Positions 11,137 through 22,837 of a stretch of DNA of 29,716 bases are shown here, one piece after another. The position numbers and the translations under genes are program-made. The notes under the pieces were generated by a model. The model was given only the letters and a program-made list of their open reading frames with translations, searched no databases and was not told the DNA's origin. Position 1 is the first letter of the stretch. The number at the start of each line of letters is the position of its first letter. Source of the DNA: Conidiobolus incongruus B7586 (taxonomy: Eukaryota > Entomophthoromycota > Entomophthoromycetes > Entomophthorales > Conidiobolaceae); the NCBI GenBank assembly GCA_000697335.1, contig JNEM01009146.1, positions 1-29,716 of the forward strand. The letters are read 5' to 3'.

Positions 11137-12833
11137 ATGGATAATATTTTAGAATTACAGAGGAAAAACCTCGAATTAATAGATATTTTTGAACAATCTA
11201 TAGTAAATGAAAGTTTGAAGGAGACTAAAAATGTAATTTATTCTTGATATAATTTATTAAAACATTGACTGACCTTTATTTTAGTTTAAGAGTCGATTAA
11301 TCCAACAACACAATATTAATAGCCTATTAAAAGAGATACAATCCAAGAGCGCACAAACCTTAACGCGATTTAACGACTCGGATAATATTTTAACCAAAGA
11401 AATTCATACTATAAGTGGACCCAATGAAATTTCCGAATTTTACAATCGATTAAAAACCATTAAAGATTATCATCGTTCGAACAATACGAGTATCGTCGAG
11501 GATTTAAAGGATCAAGCTGACGAATTGATGGAACAGACAGAATCCAAATTAGAGGGAGTTTTTAGTGGGGAAGAACATTTGGGCAAGTTTTTGGATTTGC
11601 ACCAATGTTTTGAAATGTACCAAAATTTACCTAATTTTAATAGGTTGAATTATTTAAATTATTTGGATCGTTTTGCTAATTTTGAAAATATTGATAAAAA
11701 ATTGAAGGGTGGTCAATATAAAGAGTAAGTGATATGATTTATATTTTCATTTTTGATTAATTTTTTACTGTTTAGATATTTGAAAAAATTAAAAGAATAT
11801 TTAGAAAGTTTCTTCAATAGAGCTAAACCTCTCTATAATTTGGAAGCTTTACAAAAGGATTCTTTAAATAAATTTAACGAACATTTGGAAAAGGGAACTA
11901 TTCCCGGTTGGAATAATTTAAATGTAGAAGCTAAAGAAAAGGCTGCCAGTTTATTTTGTAAAGCTTGTAAGTATTAATTATATACTTTTTAGATATTCAA
12001 ACTAACTAACCTATCAAATTTTAGGTAATAAGACCTTCGAAAAGCAAACTGTATTTGAAGCCCATATGAAATCTTTAAAACATAAAAAATCTCAAGCTAA
12101 ATATGATGCCAATCCTGAGAATCAAAAACAATCCGATAATATTGAGGAAGAAGCTTTACAACAATTAACAGAAATTCCTCTATTGGAATTCCAAATCTCT
12201 TCCTATGTTCAAGTTTTACAAGAAACTATCGAAGAAACTAAAGCTAATGTCGAACGTAAACAAGCTTTGACGGATAGAGAAAGAAAGGTGATTATTATTA
12301 TATGCCCTATAAATTATTATTTACTAACTTAATAAAATAGCTTGAACTTGAACAAGAAGAAATCGACGATATCGAAAGTGAAGAGGAAGATAGCGGTAAA
12401 CTTTACAATCCTCTTAAACTTCCACTGGGTTGGGACGGCAAGCCAATTCCCTACTGGTTATTCAAATTGCACGGTTTGGGAGTCGAATATCCCTGTGAAA
12501 TTTGTGGTAATTACGTATACATGGGTCGTAAAGCTTTCGAAAAGCATTTCCAAGAATGGCGTCATGCTCACGGTATGAGATGTTTGGGTATTCCCAACAC
12601 CAGACACTTTTACGAAATTACTAAGATTCAAGATGCCTATGATCGTAAATATTATGTATATTATAGTTTGAAATTTTATCTAACATTTATTTTGTATAGT
12701 TTGGAATAAATTAAAGAAGACCAATCAAATAGAGAAATTTGTACCTGATACGATGGAAGAATTTGAAGATGACAATGGTAATGTATTTAATAGGAGAACT
12801 TATGAAGATTTAAAGAGACAAGGTTTACTATAA
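11137..12833 (+). CDS. SF3A3: Splicing factor 3A subunit 3 (SF3a60/Prp9)
   Basis: U2 snRNP component needed for branch-site recognition and pre-spliceosome assembly. Six exons: 11137-11232, 11285-11724, 11776-11966, 12025-12287, 12341-12644 and 12700-12833, with introns of 51-58 nt, giving 475 residues in continuous frame. The N-terminal half is helical with the SF3a60-binding region ([11 protein letters not shown], then an E/K-rich part). A first C2H2 finger is Cys240, Cys243, His256, His262, in LFCKACNKTFEKQ. The second, matrin-type finger is Cys382, Cys385, His399 and His405, followed by [17 protein letters not shown]. The end, [12 protein letters not shown], is the near-invariant family C terminus. 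Intron 4 has an unusual GTGATT donor but a good TACTAAC branch site. It is complete and apparently functional; about 25 residues shorter than the human protein. Confidence 0.97.
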
Positions 12834-13510
12834 TCTCTTTAATAAAATTTTTTATATTTTAAATATGATAATTCCTAATAATATAATTTGTTATACAATT
12901 TCGTATTTGGCATTTTTGTTATATTGGAATTTCCATATATATTTTGGATATTTTTAGCAAATATTTGTAAGTTTAAAATTGATTAATTGATTTAAATATG
13001 TTGCTAAGTTCCTATACCAATCTTTAACATATATCATTTTTCAAATTACAATATCATCGATTGGCAAAATATAAATATTAAAACTTCATATATTTCATTG
13101 AAGATTTTAAATATTTATTAAATATAAAAATCATAATTTTTTCATGTTTATGAAAATATTGTTTGTAATTTAATCCTTTCCAAATTTTTTGCTTAAATTT
13201 CATACAATAATTTAAAAAATAAATTTGATTCATTCCTCAGTCTATTTAAATATCTTTGTATGATCATTAGTATTTCATCAATTTAAATAACTCTATAGAG
13301 AGATTTAATTTTAAAGGTTGAAACAGCATTTTAAAATAATCAATCAATTTCCTCAAAATAAATTACATTATATATGTATGATAAATCTTTTCTATTAATA
13401 TTCTTAATCATTTCTCAAAGTTTATTTGAAAGAATATCTACAAAGAAATTGTAAAAGTGAACTACTGAACTTCATTTGTTTGGAATTAAGAATAATATAT
13501 TTGCTTAAAT
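12834..13510. other. Intergenic, no gene seen
   Basis: AT-rich DNA downstream of SF3A3. I see no convincing exon, RNA gene or repeat; a few short frames are of the length expected by chance. Confidence 0.5.
12841..12846 (+). terminator. AATAAA poly(A) signal of SF3A3
   Basis: Canonical AATAAA starts 8 nt after the SF3A3 stop codon, followed by T-rich DNA. Very short 3' spacing, so an alternative downstream signal is possible in such AT-rich sequence. Confidence 0.4.
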
Positions 13511-14010
13511 ATGCTCCAGTCAAGTCAGTTATCAGATGTATATAATCGCATTTATATTAAGGACATAAATATAAATATATTGATATGGATTAAAATTCAA
13601 AAATATTACGATTTATTCAATATGCTATCTAATGATATATATCCTTACAATTTTAATTCTAAATTTAGTGATTCAAAGTCGTTAAATATTTGGTTGCAAG
13701 AATTTGATAAAGTTGTTGATATTATTTATGTTATAAATAAAATAATAATTTGATAACTTAAAGGTTGGGTATTTGTAAAATATAGTACCACATTACAATC
13801 TTTATTGCATTATAAAATGATAGTAAAATAAATTGTTAATTTCATTAACAAAGATCGGAGAAGATATTTTAATATAATTGATTATAACCAAGTTAGATAT
13901 GATCAACATAATGAAAATGTCTTAATAGATCCAAATATCAATATTATGCATTAAAAATTAAAAAGAATAAATTAGAAGGACCTGAACCAATATATGATAA
14001 TGAATAATAA
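13511..14010 (+). pseudogene. Unrecognised decayed coding patch
   Basis: An 80-codon frame from ATG 13511 (MLQSSQLSDVYNRIYIK start, NIWLQEFDKVVDII near its end) stops at 13753. Further plus-strand patches with coding-like composition follow in other frames, for example GWVFVKYSTTLQSLLHYKM at about 13765 and INKDRRRYFNIIDYNQVRYD at about 13847, ending near 14008. The patches do not join by good GT-AG introns that I can find. I do not recognise the family. It could be a lineage-specific gene in decay or a remnant of a mobile element; the call rests only on composition and charged/aromatic residue patterns. Confidence 0.3.
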
Positions 14011-14246
14011 ATAATGTAATATATCATCAACCTTATATTCAACATATTAAATCAAAATTTTGTGAGAATGAATGAATTTTAATGGATATTGTGTCGGGAA
14101 GGATAACAGAGGGTAAAATATTGAATGAAAGGCAAAAGTTTTAAAATTAAAAATCAAAAAGTATCAAATAAATAGGAATAATGATTTGATAAAATTGATT
14201 TTGTTTAATTCATTTAAGAGAGATATTACCGAGGTTAACAAAGCGT
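14011..14246. other. Short spacer downstream of ATP3
   Basis: AT-rich DNA between the decayed patch and the ATP3 stop codon. It presumably holds the ATP3 3' end; nothing else is recognised. Confidence 0.5.
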
Positions 14247-15410
14247 TTATAAAGCGGAAGCACCGGTAATAATATCAACTAAAAACAATGGTTAATATTA
14301 AAACAAATAGTAAGATTATATAAAAGGCTTACTAAGTTCGTTGGTGATAACGGCTTGACGACCACGGTTGTAAGTCAAAGTCAATTTTTGAATCATTTCA
14401 CCTAAAAAATTGAGAATCAATATCAAATAAAATACATTAAAAAATATTAATTCAAATTTACCAGCATTCTTGGTGGCGTTTTCCATAGCAGTACGCTTAG
14501 CGGATTGTTCAGAAGCGTAACCTTCGGTAAAAGTCCAGTGGATGGCATTAGCGAGCAAGAATTCTTGATAGTTAGCAAGAACTTCGTCATCTTCAACTTC
14601 GTAAGCGGAGATACCAGCTAAAAATTGATTAGAATTATAACAAGTAAAAATAAATTTAAAGGAAAATACCGGAGGATTTCAAAGCATCAAGACCGTAAGC
14701 ACTGATGGAGGTGGCTTCATAGGAAATAACGGAGTTGAATTTGTTGTAGACAATATCGTATTGATCGAATTTGGTTTCGCTACTGAGAATAATTTGGGCA
14801 ATGTCAGCAGATTCGGCCCAGGTGGGAACAGCTTTACCGATTTGGCTGAAAGTAGTATCGATTACTTGGCGATACACACGAGACAATTGACCTCTAGCCT
14901 TGTCACCTAAAATGAAAGAACGGGCTTCGGGGTTTTCTTTCAAGTAAGCTCTGGTGGCCTTGGAGACAGAGGAGTGGATACCACCACAGAGACCACGGTC
15001 ACCAGAAACGGTGATAACAGCCTTGGAAACTTCACCTTCAGGCTTAGTTTGAAGGTGGTCGAGAGAAGCTAATTAATAAGGATTAGGATTTAATCAGATT
15101 AAATTAAATTCTGATTTAATACCTTGGGAAGCTTGACCGTAGACACGAGCATTTTCCATAGCACGTTGGGCCTTAGTCATTTTAGTAGAGGCAATCATCT
15201 TCATAGACTTGGTGATTTTCTCAGTGCTGGAAATAGATTTCAAGCGGTTTTGAACTAAAAATGATCAAAATTAACATCAGCCCATCACATTACAGACAAA
15301 CAAATCTTACTTTCACGAAGAGTAGCCATGTTGCTGGATTGAACATAAGAAGTGGCATTTTTGGTGGAAATTCTAGTAGCCTGACGGGCAGCGTTGACTC
15401 CGACTAACAT
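14247..15410 (-). CDS. ATP3: ATP synthase F1 gamma subunit, mitochondrial
   Basis: Central rotor shaft of F1-ATPase, coupling proton flow in Fo to ATP synthesis in the matrix. Six exons on the minus strand: 15410-15311, 15254-15123, 15068-14670, 14617-14462, 14401-14333 and 14278-14247, with introns of 52-60 nt; 295 residues. Residues 1 to about 28 are rich in Arg, Ala, Ser and Thr without acids, a typical import presequence. The conserved N-terminal helix reads [20 protein letters not shown] then [11 protein letters not shown], followed by [11 protein letters not shown]. The C-terminal helix is [20 protein letters not shown] and the end GASAL matches the family. Codons strongly prefer C-ending forms (GCC, TCC, ACC, AAG) despite the AT-rich setting, as expected of a highly expressed gene. 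It is complete and clean. Confidence 0.97.
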
Positions 15411-16386
15411 TTTGGTATATAACTGTGATGATGTAGTATCGATAAAACAGTTTCAGTTGAACAACTTTCAATACTCAATTAAATCAATTTGTAAATTGTC
15501 ACTGATTGGATCAATTTTTTAAACCCATAATATTATTTTAGTTTTTTATACCACACAATCTCAGGTGTCCATTTTATAGTTTAAATTGCATAGAATAAAT
15601 GTAAATAAATATGATATATAAAGTAATTTTATGTTATTAATTATATATCAATACCAAGTAATTATTGTTTTTTTCATGTATTTTAGTTTTTGTAGTAATA
15701 GCATTCAATATATTATATATACTCCATTACTTTTTATAATATAATATAATATATACAATACAATTGTAGGCCATTTTTTCAGATCAAATTCAATTGAAAT
15801 TATGCGAAAATTTGGATTATATCAAAGAGTTCACAGCTTGAAAATATAATTTATGTATTAAAAATTTGTATTTGTTTTATTAGAAAATTTTTTGGTTTTA
15901 ATTAATTATAAGTTCATTAGAATTATATATTAGAATCATATTTAAAACTTCATTATCGTTATTGATGATTCATATTTATCAATAATAAATTTTTCATACT
16001 ATTTAACGAGATATGAAATGTTAATAATTTAGGTATAATAGCTTCACATATATGACAATCAAGATTTAACTTGAAAAAACTTATAATATCAAATAAAGTT
16101 TTAATTTTAATTAGACATTATAAACCAATATATTATATATCACTTTTCATTATTAAATATATTGTAAATTTTAAGCATAATGTTAATTAATATGATCAAT
16201 TCAACCCATAATTGATTTATTCAAAAACAAAATTTAAATAGATAGGAATTCAGTCCCTTTGACACTAAAAAATAAAACAATTATAAAACATTACTCAAAG
16301 AATAGAGATTTTTTATTTATTATAATATATCAAACATTCAGTATCATTTAGTAACACAATTATTTTTTTAATTACCAGTTTTTCAA
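15411..16386. promoter_or_regulatory. Divergent intergenic region, ATP3 / WDR59
   Basis: 976 bp separating the start codons of ATP3 (minus) and WDR59 (plus); both promoters must lie here. AT-rich throughout, with three tandem ATAAT units at 15736-15750. No further gene, tRNA or clear binding-site cluster is seen. Confidence 0.5.
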
Positions 16387-19300
16387 ATGTTATATGATAA
16401 TAGTCATGATAATTCCTTTTATCAGCAGTTGAGTATTCATATTGACCAACCTGTGGCTGGTATGTCAATATCTCCGTCAAAGAGAGATGTAGTACTTGCT
16501 AGGTAATTTTATCTTATTTTTTTGGTAAGGTTACTTATTTGAAATTGAATAGTCGAAAAGGTCTACTTATTATCGATTTGGAAAATCCCTTCGATTTGCC
16601 GAGATCACTACCTTATTACACAAGGTGGGAAGTTACTGAAGTACAATGGAATCCTCATACGAGTAGAGATACTTGGATTGCTACTACAGTATAATTTCTA
16701 TGCTGTGCTTATTTTTTTGAATGCTAAATCATATTTCAAATAGTGTAATCAAAGAGTATTAATATGGAATGTTATGAAACCACATTTGCAATCTGTCGAA
16801 AGGGAATTTACAGCGCATGATAGAGCCATTTCAGATGTGAATTGGTCCAATATTCATCCAGAGATCTTGGTTACAAGTTCTTTGGATACTTCTATTAAGA
16901 TTTGGGATTTAAGAGCAGGTAACAAGAACGTAGGAATAATGAGTAATTGGAATGGTAATATATAATTCATACAGTTACAGTGTTATTATGACTAATATTA
17001 TTATAGCTGCTGTCTCCCAGATCGATTGCCATCCAAGCAATGAATACTTAATAGCAACTGCTCAAGAAGACAAAATCAAAATTTGGGATATAAGAGTAAT
17101 TCAATCTACACAGCATTAACAATCAACTGATCAGTTTATTAACGAGATGATATTTAATAATTAGAAAGGATCCGTACCAATGATTTTCAAATTGGCTCAT
17201 GATAGAAAAATTGCAAATTTACACTGGCACAATTCAAATCCTAAAAATTTATTATCTTGTAGTTTTGATAAAAATATCAAAGTAACTATTTGGTTTGCTT
17301 TGTATATAGTTGCTAACTAGTATTTTTTTAGTTTTGGAATATTGATGATATGTCCCAAGATCTTGGATCAATTGATACAGGCTTACCAATTGGTAGAGCC
17401 AGATATACGGTAATATGAACCATTTTATGCAAGAATTATTATTAAAACTACTATTGTAGCCTTTTGGGGAAGGCGTCTTATCTATGCCATTACGTTGTCA
17501 GCATACTGTTTCTCTTTGGAGCACTACTAAGTATAATGAACCTGTTTTCGAGTATCGTGGTCATACTGGGGTAGTAAAAGAGTTTGTATGGCGTGTTAAT
17601 GGTCAAAATTACCTTGACTCTGGTAATATAGTTCATAACATTCATATTTAAATAACTTCCTAAGCAATATTTAGATGACCGGGAATTCCAACTGGTCACC
17701 TGGTCTCATGACCAACAATTACGATTATGGCCTGTTGGAGAAAATCAGCTTAATGTACATAATAGTAAACTTTAAATCAAATTATTTACTAATCAAATTT
17801 AGGCTGTCGGTCATACTACAGGCAAAAAAGGGAGATCAGACTCACGGCCTCATCCAACCACATTTTCCTATCGTGTCCCATGGCCGCAAAGTCGACCAAG
17901 ATCCGTCAGCCCAGAAGGAAATACAGAGTCACTTTTCAAGCACAGAAGTCATCTTCCAATTTTGGAGGCTACATCAGCATCTCACGGTCCAAGTAGGTCA
18001 GGCTCAGTTTCTCCAGAAAATGGAAATGCAAAGTTTGGATCCATTCCGCTTCATTCTGAAACATTTTCCTCAGATCCTCTGTCCGTTTGGAATAGAAAAC
18101 TTAGTATGGGTCGTCGTGCTTCTGGTGCCAATATCAACGGTCATGGCAGCCATTCTACTGCAGAGCCTCAATCTCGCAATATTTCAGAAGAATTGGGCGC
18201 AATTGCCAGAAAGTATAAGGAAGTCAAATTTGAAAAGATTAGCATGGCTACCCGATCATGCACAATGACCCTGCATGGTCCCTGGGCTGCAGACGGTGGA
18301 CAAGTTTTTCTAAGATTAAATATTCAATTATCTGCTGACTACCCTAATCAGAGCCCTCCGACTTTTGACTTGCAAAAATCTCCTTCAGTGCCACAATCGA
18401 CTCACTCTAAGCTTGAAGAGGAACTAAGTCAAATATCTCTTGCTTTTGTGAGTAAGGGACTGCCTAGTTTGGAAGCGTGTACTAAATATCTATTGGGGTT
18501 AGGATCTTCGGCTGACTTAAACCCCCAAAGCCAATCTGATGGCTCCGACGAAGAACTCATCGGGGGCGGCTTTGGATTAGGAACTAAATCGAACCGACGA
18601 CGTTCTATTAAATCACTCGACAGAGACGATCACAATGTACCATTCCCTAAACTATGCGGTGCTACCTTTTCACCAGAAGGCCGCCTTGTTATCTTCTTTT
18701 CATCATTACAGAGCAGTCAAGTTGAAGCCTTCCAAATGCCTCAAGGCTTAAATCGCTCGAATGCTCGAAATAGAAATTCATATTATCACTCTCATCCTAG
18801 ATCTTACAAATCACTCAACTATTTCCGATCAATGTGCCAACTGCCAACTAGGCTGATCAATCACTCACTTTCTAGCCAGCAAGATATGGCAAATTTTGAT
18901 GACTATGATGATCCTGATGATCCCGATGACCTACTGATTATCCCTTCTCTATACTATCGACCCCGTACTCATTCACGCCCAATTCGCCCTCAACTAAGTC
19001 CTTCACCCCCAGCTTCATTATCGCCTTCAAAGGGTGCAGATCTATTTAGATCATCTCCTTCTGACCCTGCACTCACCTCATTGATTAATCCATCTAAGGA
19101 TATACCTTCTGGTCACAATATTCACTTCAGAAAAGTCATTGGTATCACATGCCCTGACCGTCAATTAGCTGAATCTATCTATCTTTCTAGTCCAAGCATC
19201 AAGACCAAATTACAACATCTGATTTCCGCCGCCAAGTTGAATGGTAGGAAGGATCTCATCCAGCTTTGGAATTTGGTCCAACTTATTATACTGTCCGCAC

Positions 19301-20746
19301 CATCTCAATCTGTGAACCGTCCCAGCTCTAACCGTAATCAAGTCCTGCCATCTATACAAAAGTTTACCAAATCACCTCTTCTACAAGCAACTGAAGGTAA
19401 AGTCAGTTCAACCCCTTTTAATTTGTTTTCAATTACTGATTCAAAGCCATCTGGCGATGAATATATGAATTGGGGCAGCCATCCATTTGGTAAAGTGCTA
19501 GTTAAGTACATATTCCAGCACTATCAGAGATACAATGATATTCAGACATTAGCCATACTTTCATATATTTTTACACTGGATTCCACTGCTCAGAAATCTC
19601 ATCCAACACCTATTCCCACAAAATCGACTTTACATTTCCCCAAAAATGCAACTAACAACATCACTTATAATTTGACGCCGCAAGCGACATTATCGGAGAG
19701 TCCTAAAGACTACTTCAGCCCCTTCTTCAAACGCGCAATCAGCAAATCGGGACAATCAGATAATCACAAATCACCTTCTGCTTTTCATATTCCATTTGGA
19801 GCGGATCTCAGCATGAACTTTCACCAAGGCACCATCCTCGACCTCTACCCAGATCGAACATTAGCGACACATCCCCTATGGGAATTTCGTCACCCAACAA
19901 GCCTAGCTTCTACTCCATACCTAACAACAACAGCCGTCCAGAAATTACTGCTGTACCAATCTCATCTCGTTCCGTTTCACCCATCTCTGCTGTAGTTAAC
20001 ACAGAATGACCCAATCCAACGTTTGCTAGACCCACATCGTCAATCCATGGCAGCGACATCAAACCTAATTACGACCCTTCGGAGCATAGCCAGAGAAGTT
20101 TTGATACCATGCAAAGTGGTGCGACCGGAGGCCATGACTCGACACTTTTGCACGGATATTCATTCTCACAGAAATTTACATCCCCGCAACCACCGCCAGC
20201 AACTTTACCATCAATCACCCCACCCAATGACAATCCATACTTGGAACCCGAACTTATGCTCAAAGCCAACCACTACAGACTAGTCTACGCTGAAATTCTC
20301 TACCGATGGGGCCTCTTCAGCCACAGAGCCCAAATTCTGAAGAATTTGGAATTTAATCAAATGCTAAGAGCTGATATTAGTAAGCATTAATATAATCAAC
20401 CCTAGATATATTTAATATATAAATTATTTTTAGAATGGAACTTGCATCCCACAGAATTAATAGGTTTGTCGAGACTTCCCAATCTAGCTAGAAATCATTC
20501 GTGTAACCCTACAGAAACAAGTATTTGTGTAATTTGTCATACTAAGATGAAAGGTATATAAACTACAAAAAGCCATTATATGCTAACTAATACTATGAAT
20601 TAGGTGTATCATTCTTCTGTGTGAAATGTGGACATGGCGGTCATCCCAACCATATTAAAGAATGGTTTAAATCGGGACCCAAAGCTGAAGACATCGAATG
20701 CCCTAGCGGCTGCGGTTGCCATTGTGAAAACTTTAATCAAATATAA
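16387..20746 (+). CDS. SEA3: WDR59/Sea3, GATOR2 (SEACAT) subunit
   Basis: Scaffold subunit of the vacuole/lysosome-bound SEA/GATOR2 complex, which activates TORC1 by opposing GATOR1. Exons: 16387-16502, 16553-16688, 16744-16954, 17007-17095, 17165-17281, 17332-17409, 17460-17622, 17675-17754, a long exon 17803-20379, 20434-20553 and 20604-20746; resolved introns 48-69 nt. Order: WD40 propeller (about 25-335; SRKGLLIIDLENP, DTSIKIWDLRA, EDKIKIWDIR), Ser-rich linker, RWD domain (about 459-565), an acidic DDYDDPDDPDD run, the conserved WGSHPFGKVLVKYIF segment (about 887), a Ser/Pro linker, and a C-terminal zinc finger (CVICHTKMKG, CVKCGHGGHPNH, CPSGCGCHC). The frame shifts between about 19764 and 20030. 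Either a frameshift near 19780 plus a TGA at 20007-20009, or an atypical 77-nt intron 19953-20029, which would give 1250 residues. Confidence 0.92.
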
Positions 20747-21264
20747 GTGAATTGACTTAATTCCCAATTGAAAGATTTTTTATAGTTTGAACGAAAAAGT
20801 TAATTCTTGATTATTTGAATTGATCAAAATTTCACTCTATAATTGTAATAAAATTTTCATATTAAAAATATTTGAAATTTTTAATAATATAAAATATAAG
20901 TTATATATCTCAATATTTAATTTTTAATTAATAAAAAACATAAATCACTTCATACAATTTACAACAATTAAATTATTATCAATATAAGGAATCATAGTTG
21001 ATAAACATGAATTTTATTTTTTATACAAAACGAGAATCAACATTTACACTGAATAAGACAATATATTCCAAAAAATTTACCCAATTTTAAACTAAGCCAA
21101 GTCTCTGAATGATAAACTCAATAGTATAAAATAGACAATAGTATCAAAATAATAAAATAATTAAATGATAAATAAAAATCAATAATATTAATAAATTGAA
21201 TCAAAATATAACTTGTAATTTAAACTATTTTGATTAATTTGATTAGAATAATTTTTGAAAAGAA
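20747..21264. other. Convergent 3' spacer, WDR59 / DHODH
   Basis: 518 bp between the two stop codons of convergent genes. AT-rich, with no gene or repeat recognised; it should hold both polyadenylation regions. Confidence 0.6.
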
Positions 21265-22662
21265 TTAGCTGCGATGATCTTGACCAATGACTTTTTCCCA
21301 AGTGGTATTCTCCTTCTCTAACAATTCGACGATCTCGCGCTTGATTTCATCGACGGCGCCAGGACCACGGTAACCGAGATGAGTGTAGAATTGGACGAGT
21401 GAGGCACCAGCCTTGGCGAAGTCTAAAGCATCTTTACCAGAGGAGATACCACCACAGCCTACGATAGGGATCTTACCTTCAGTAAGAATGTACATCTTCT
21501 TGACGAGGCTGATTGCGAGGGGTTTGACGGGAGGGCCTGATAAACCACCGGTTTCAGCAACAGTCTTGGGATCGGTTAAACCGGCCTTAAGACTGCTCGG
21601 ACGTGAAATAGTAGTGTTGGAAATGATAACACCGTCGACTTTGAGATCCTTGAGAACACTGGAAATATCTTTAGCTTCTTCATCACTCAAATCGGGAGCA
21701 ATCTTAACCAACAAGGGAGGAAGAGGAGAGGGAAGAGTGTTTCTAGCATCTTGAGCTTCCTTGATCAATCTTCTGAGAGATTCAGTCTTTTGAAGATCAC
21801 GCAATCCAGGAGTGTTGGGACTAGATATGTTGATGACAAGATAATCGGCATAAGGTCCTAATTTGTGGATACCATCTACGTAATCTTGATTGCTTTCAGC
21901 AGGAGATACCTTATTCTTGCCTAAATTGACACCCAACCACTTGTCCTTGTGGCCTGATTTTTCGCCATATAAACTGTAGTTGTAGTCAGGATCCTTTAAT
22001 TCTCTGGAGGATGATTCCCAATGAGCAGCCCTCAACAAACTCCAGAAACGACGTTGGAGACGTTCTTCAACGATATCGTGACCGTCGGAATTGAAGCCAT
22101 AGCGGTTGATGACGGCCTTATCTTCAGGTAATCTAAAATAACGAGGAAGCGGATTACCATCCTAAATTGAAAATGTTGAATCTTTTTTTGATTATTTAAT
22201 TATCATATTTTTACTTACCTGAGGCTTAGGAGTAACAGAACCAATTTCAACCAAACCAAAACCCAAATCGAATAAGGGATCGATAGCTTCGGCATGTTTG
22301 TCGTAACCGGCGGAAATACCTACGGGATTAGCGAATTGATGGCCCCAAACTTTAACACCCAATTTAGCATCATCCAATTGATAAGACCTAGGACTTAGCC
22401 CATATTTACAAGCGAGAATACTAACACGATGAGCAGTTTCGGGATCTAAAAAGAAGCGCATAAGGGGATTGATAGCATATTGGTGAATGGCTGAAGAGGA
22501 ATCTCTGTAGTAACCGTATAATAATACACCACCGGTAGCTGCTCCTACAGTGATAATGGCACCACGAAATTTTTCATAAAAACTCAATGGGGTTCTTCTG
22601 GAGGCGGAAGTGAAGACACCTCTCTTAACTTGATGAATAGGATTAAATCTAGGGAGAGGCAT
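21265..22662 (-). CDS. DHODH: Dihydroorotate dehydrogenase, class 2, mitochondrial
   Basis: Oxidises dihydroorotate to orotate in the fourth step of pyrimidine synthesis, passing electrons to ubiquinone at the inner mitochondrial membrane. Two exons on the minus strand: 22662-22219 and 22161-21265, one 57-nt GTAAGT...TTTAG intron, 446 residues. The N terminus is basic and Ser/Thr-rich with one membrane segment (about 33-51, AIITVGAATGGVLLYGYY), as in membrane-bound class 2 enzymes. Motifs seen: ANPVGISAGYDKH (FMN site), GSVTPKPQ at the exon end, INISSPNTPGLR (about 258-269, with the class 2 catalytic Ser), LLVKIAPDL, IISNTT, GGLSGPP, IVGCGGISSGKDA and VQFYTHLGYRGPG. It uses respiration-linked rather than fumarate-linked chemistry by family. 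Complete and clean; C-ending codons are common. Confidence 0.97.
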
Positions 22663-22837
22663 TAATTAAAAATAATATAATAACACTGCTATTAATTATT
22701 AATTCAATATTATTTTTAATTTGTTGACGTTTTAATTGTATTGTGAATGAGGTCAAATGATAAGAGCTATTTAATGCAATCAAATAATGGATCAAATTAT
22801 GGGAAATTTATAACGATTACTTTAATTCTAAATTAAT
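22663..22837. promoter_or_regulatory. Short spacer carrying the DHODH promoter
   Basis: Only 175 bp lie between the NDUFAF6 stop codon and the DHODH start codon, both genes on the minus strand. It must hold the end of one transcript and at least part of the promoter of the next, so the transcripts may overlap. Confidence 0.5.

Noticed and set aside
19996-20283. Separate small gene after the WDR59 stop at 19993
   Set aside because: The neighbouring frame carries the conserved WDR59 segment LKANHYRLVYAEILYRWG and splices on to its zinc finger, so this is part of WDR59.
21413-21754. Plus-strand ORF inside DHODH
   Set aside because: Antisense shadow of the conserved DHODH exon.
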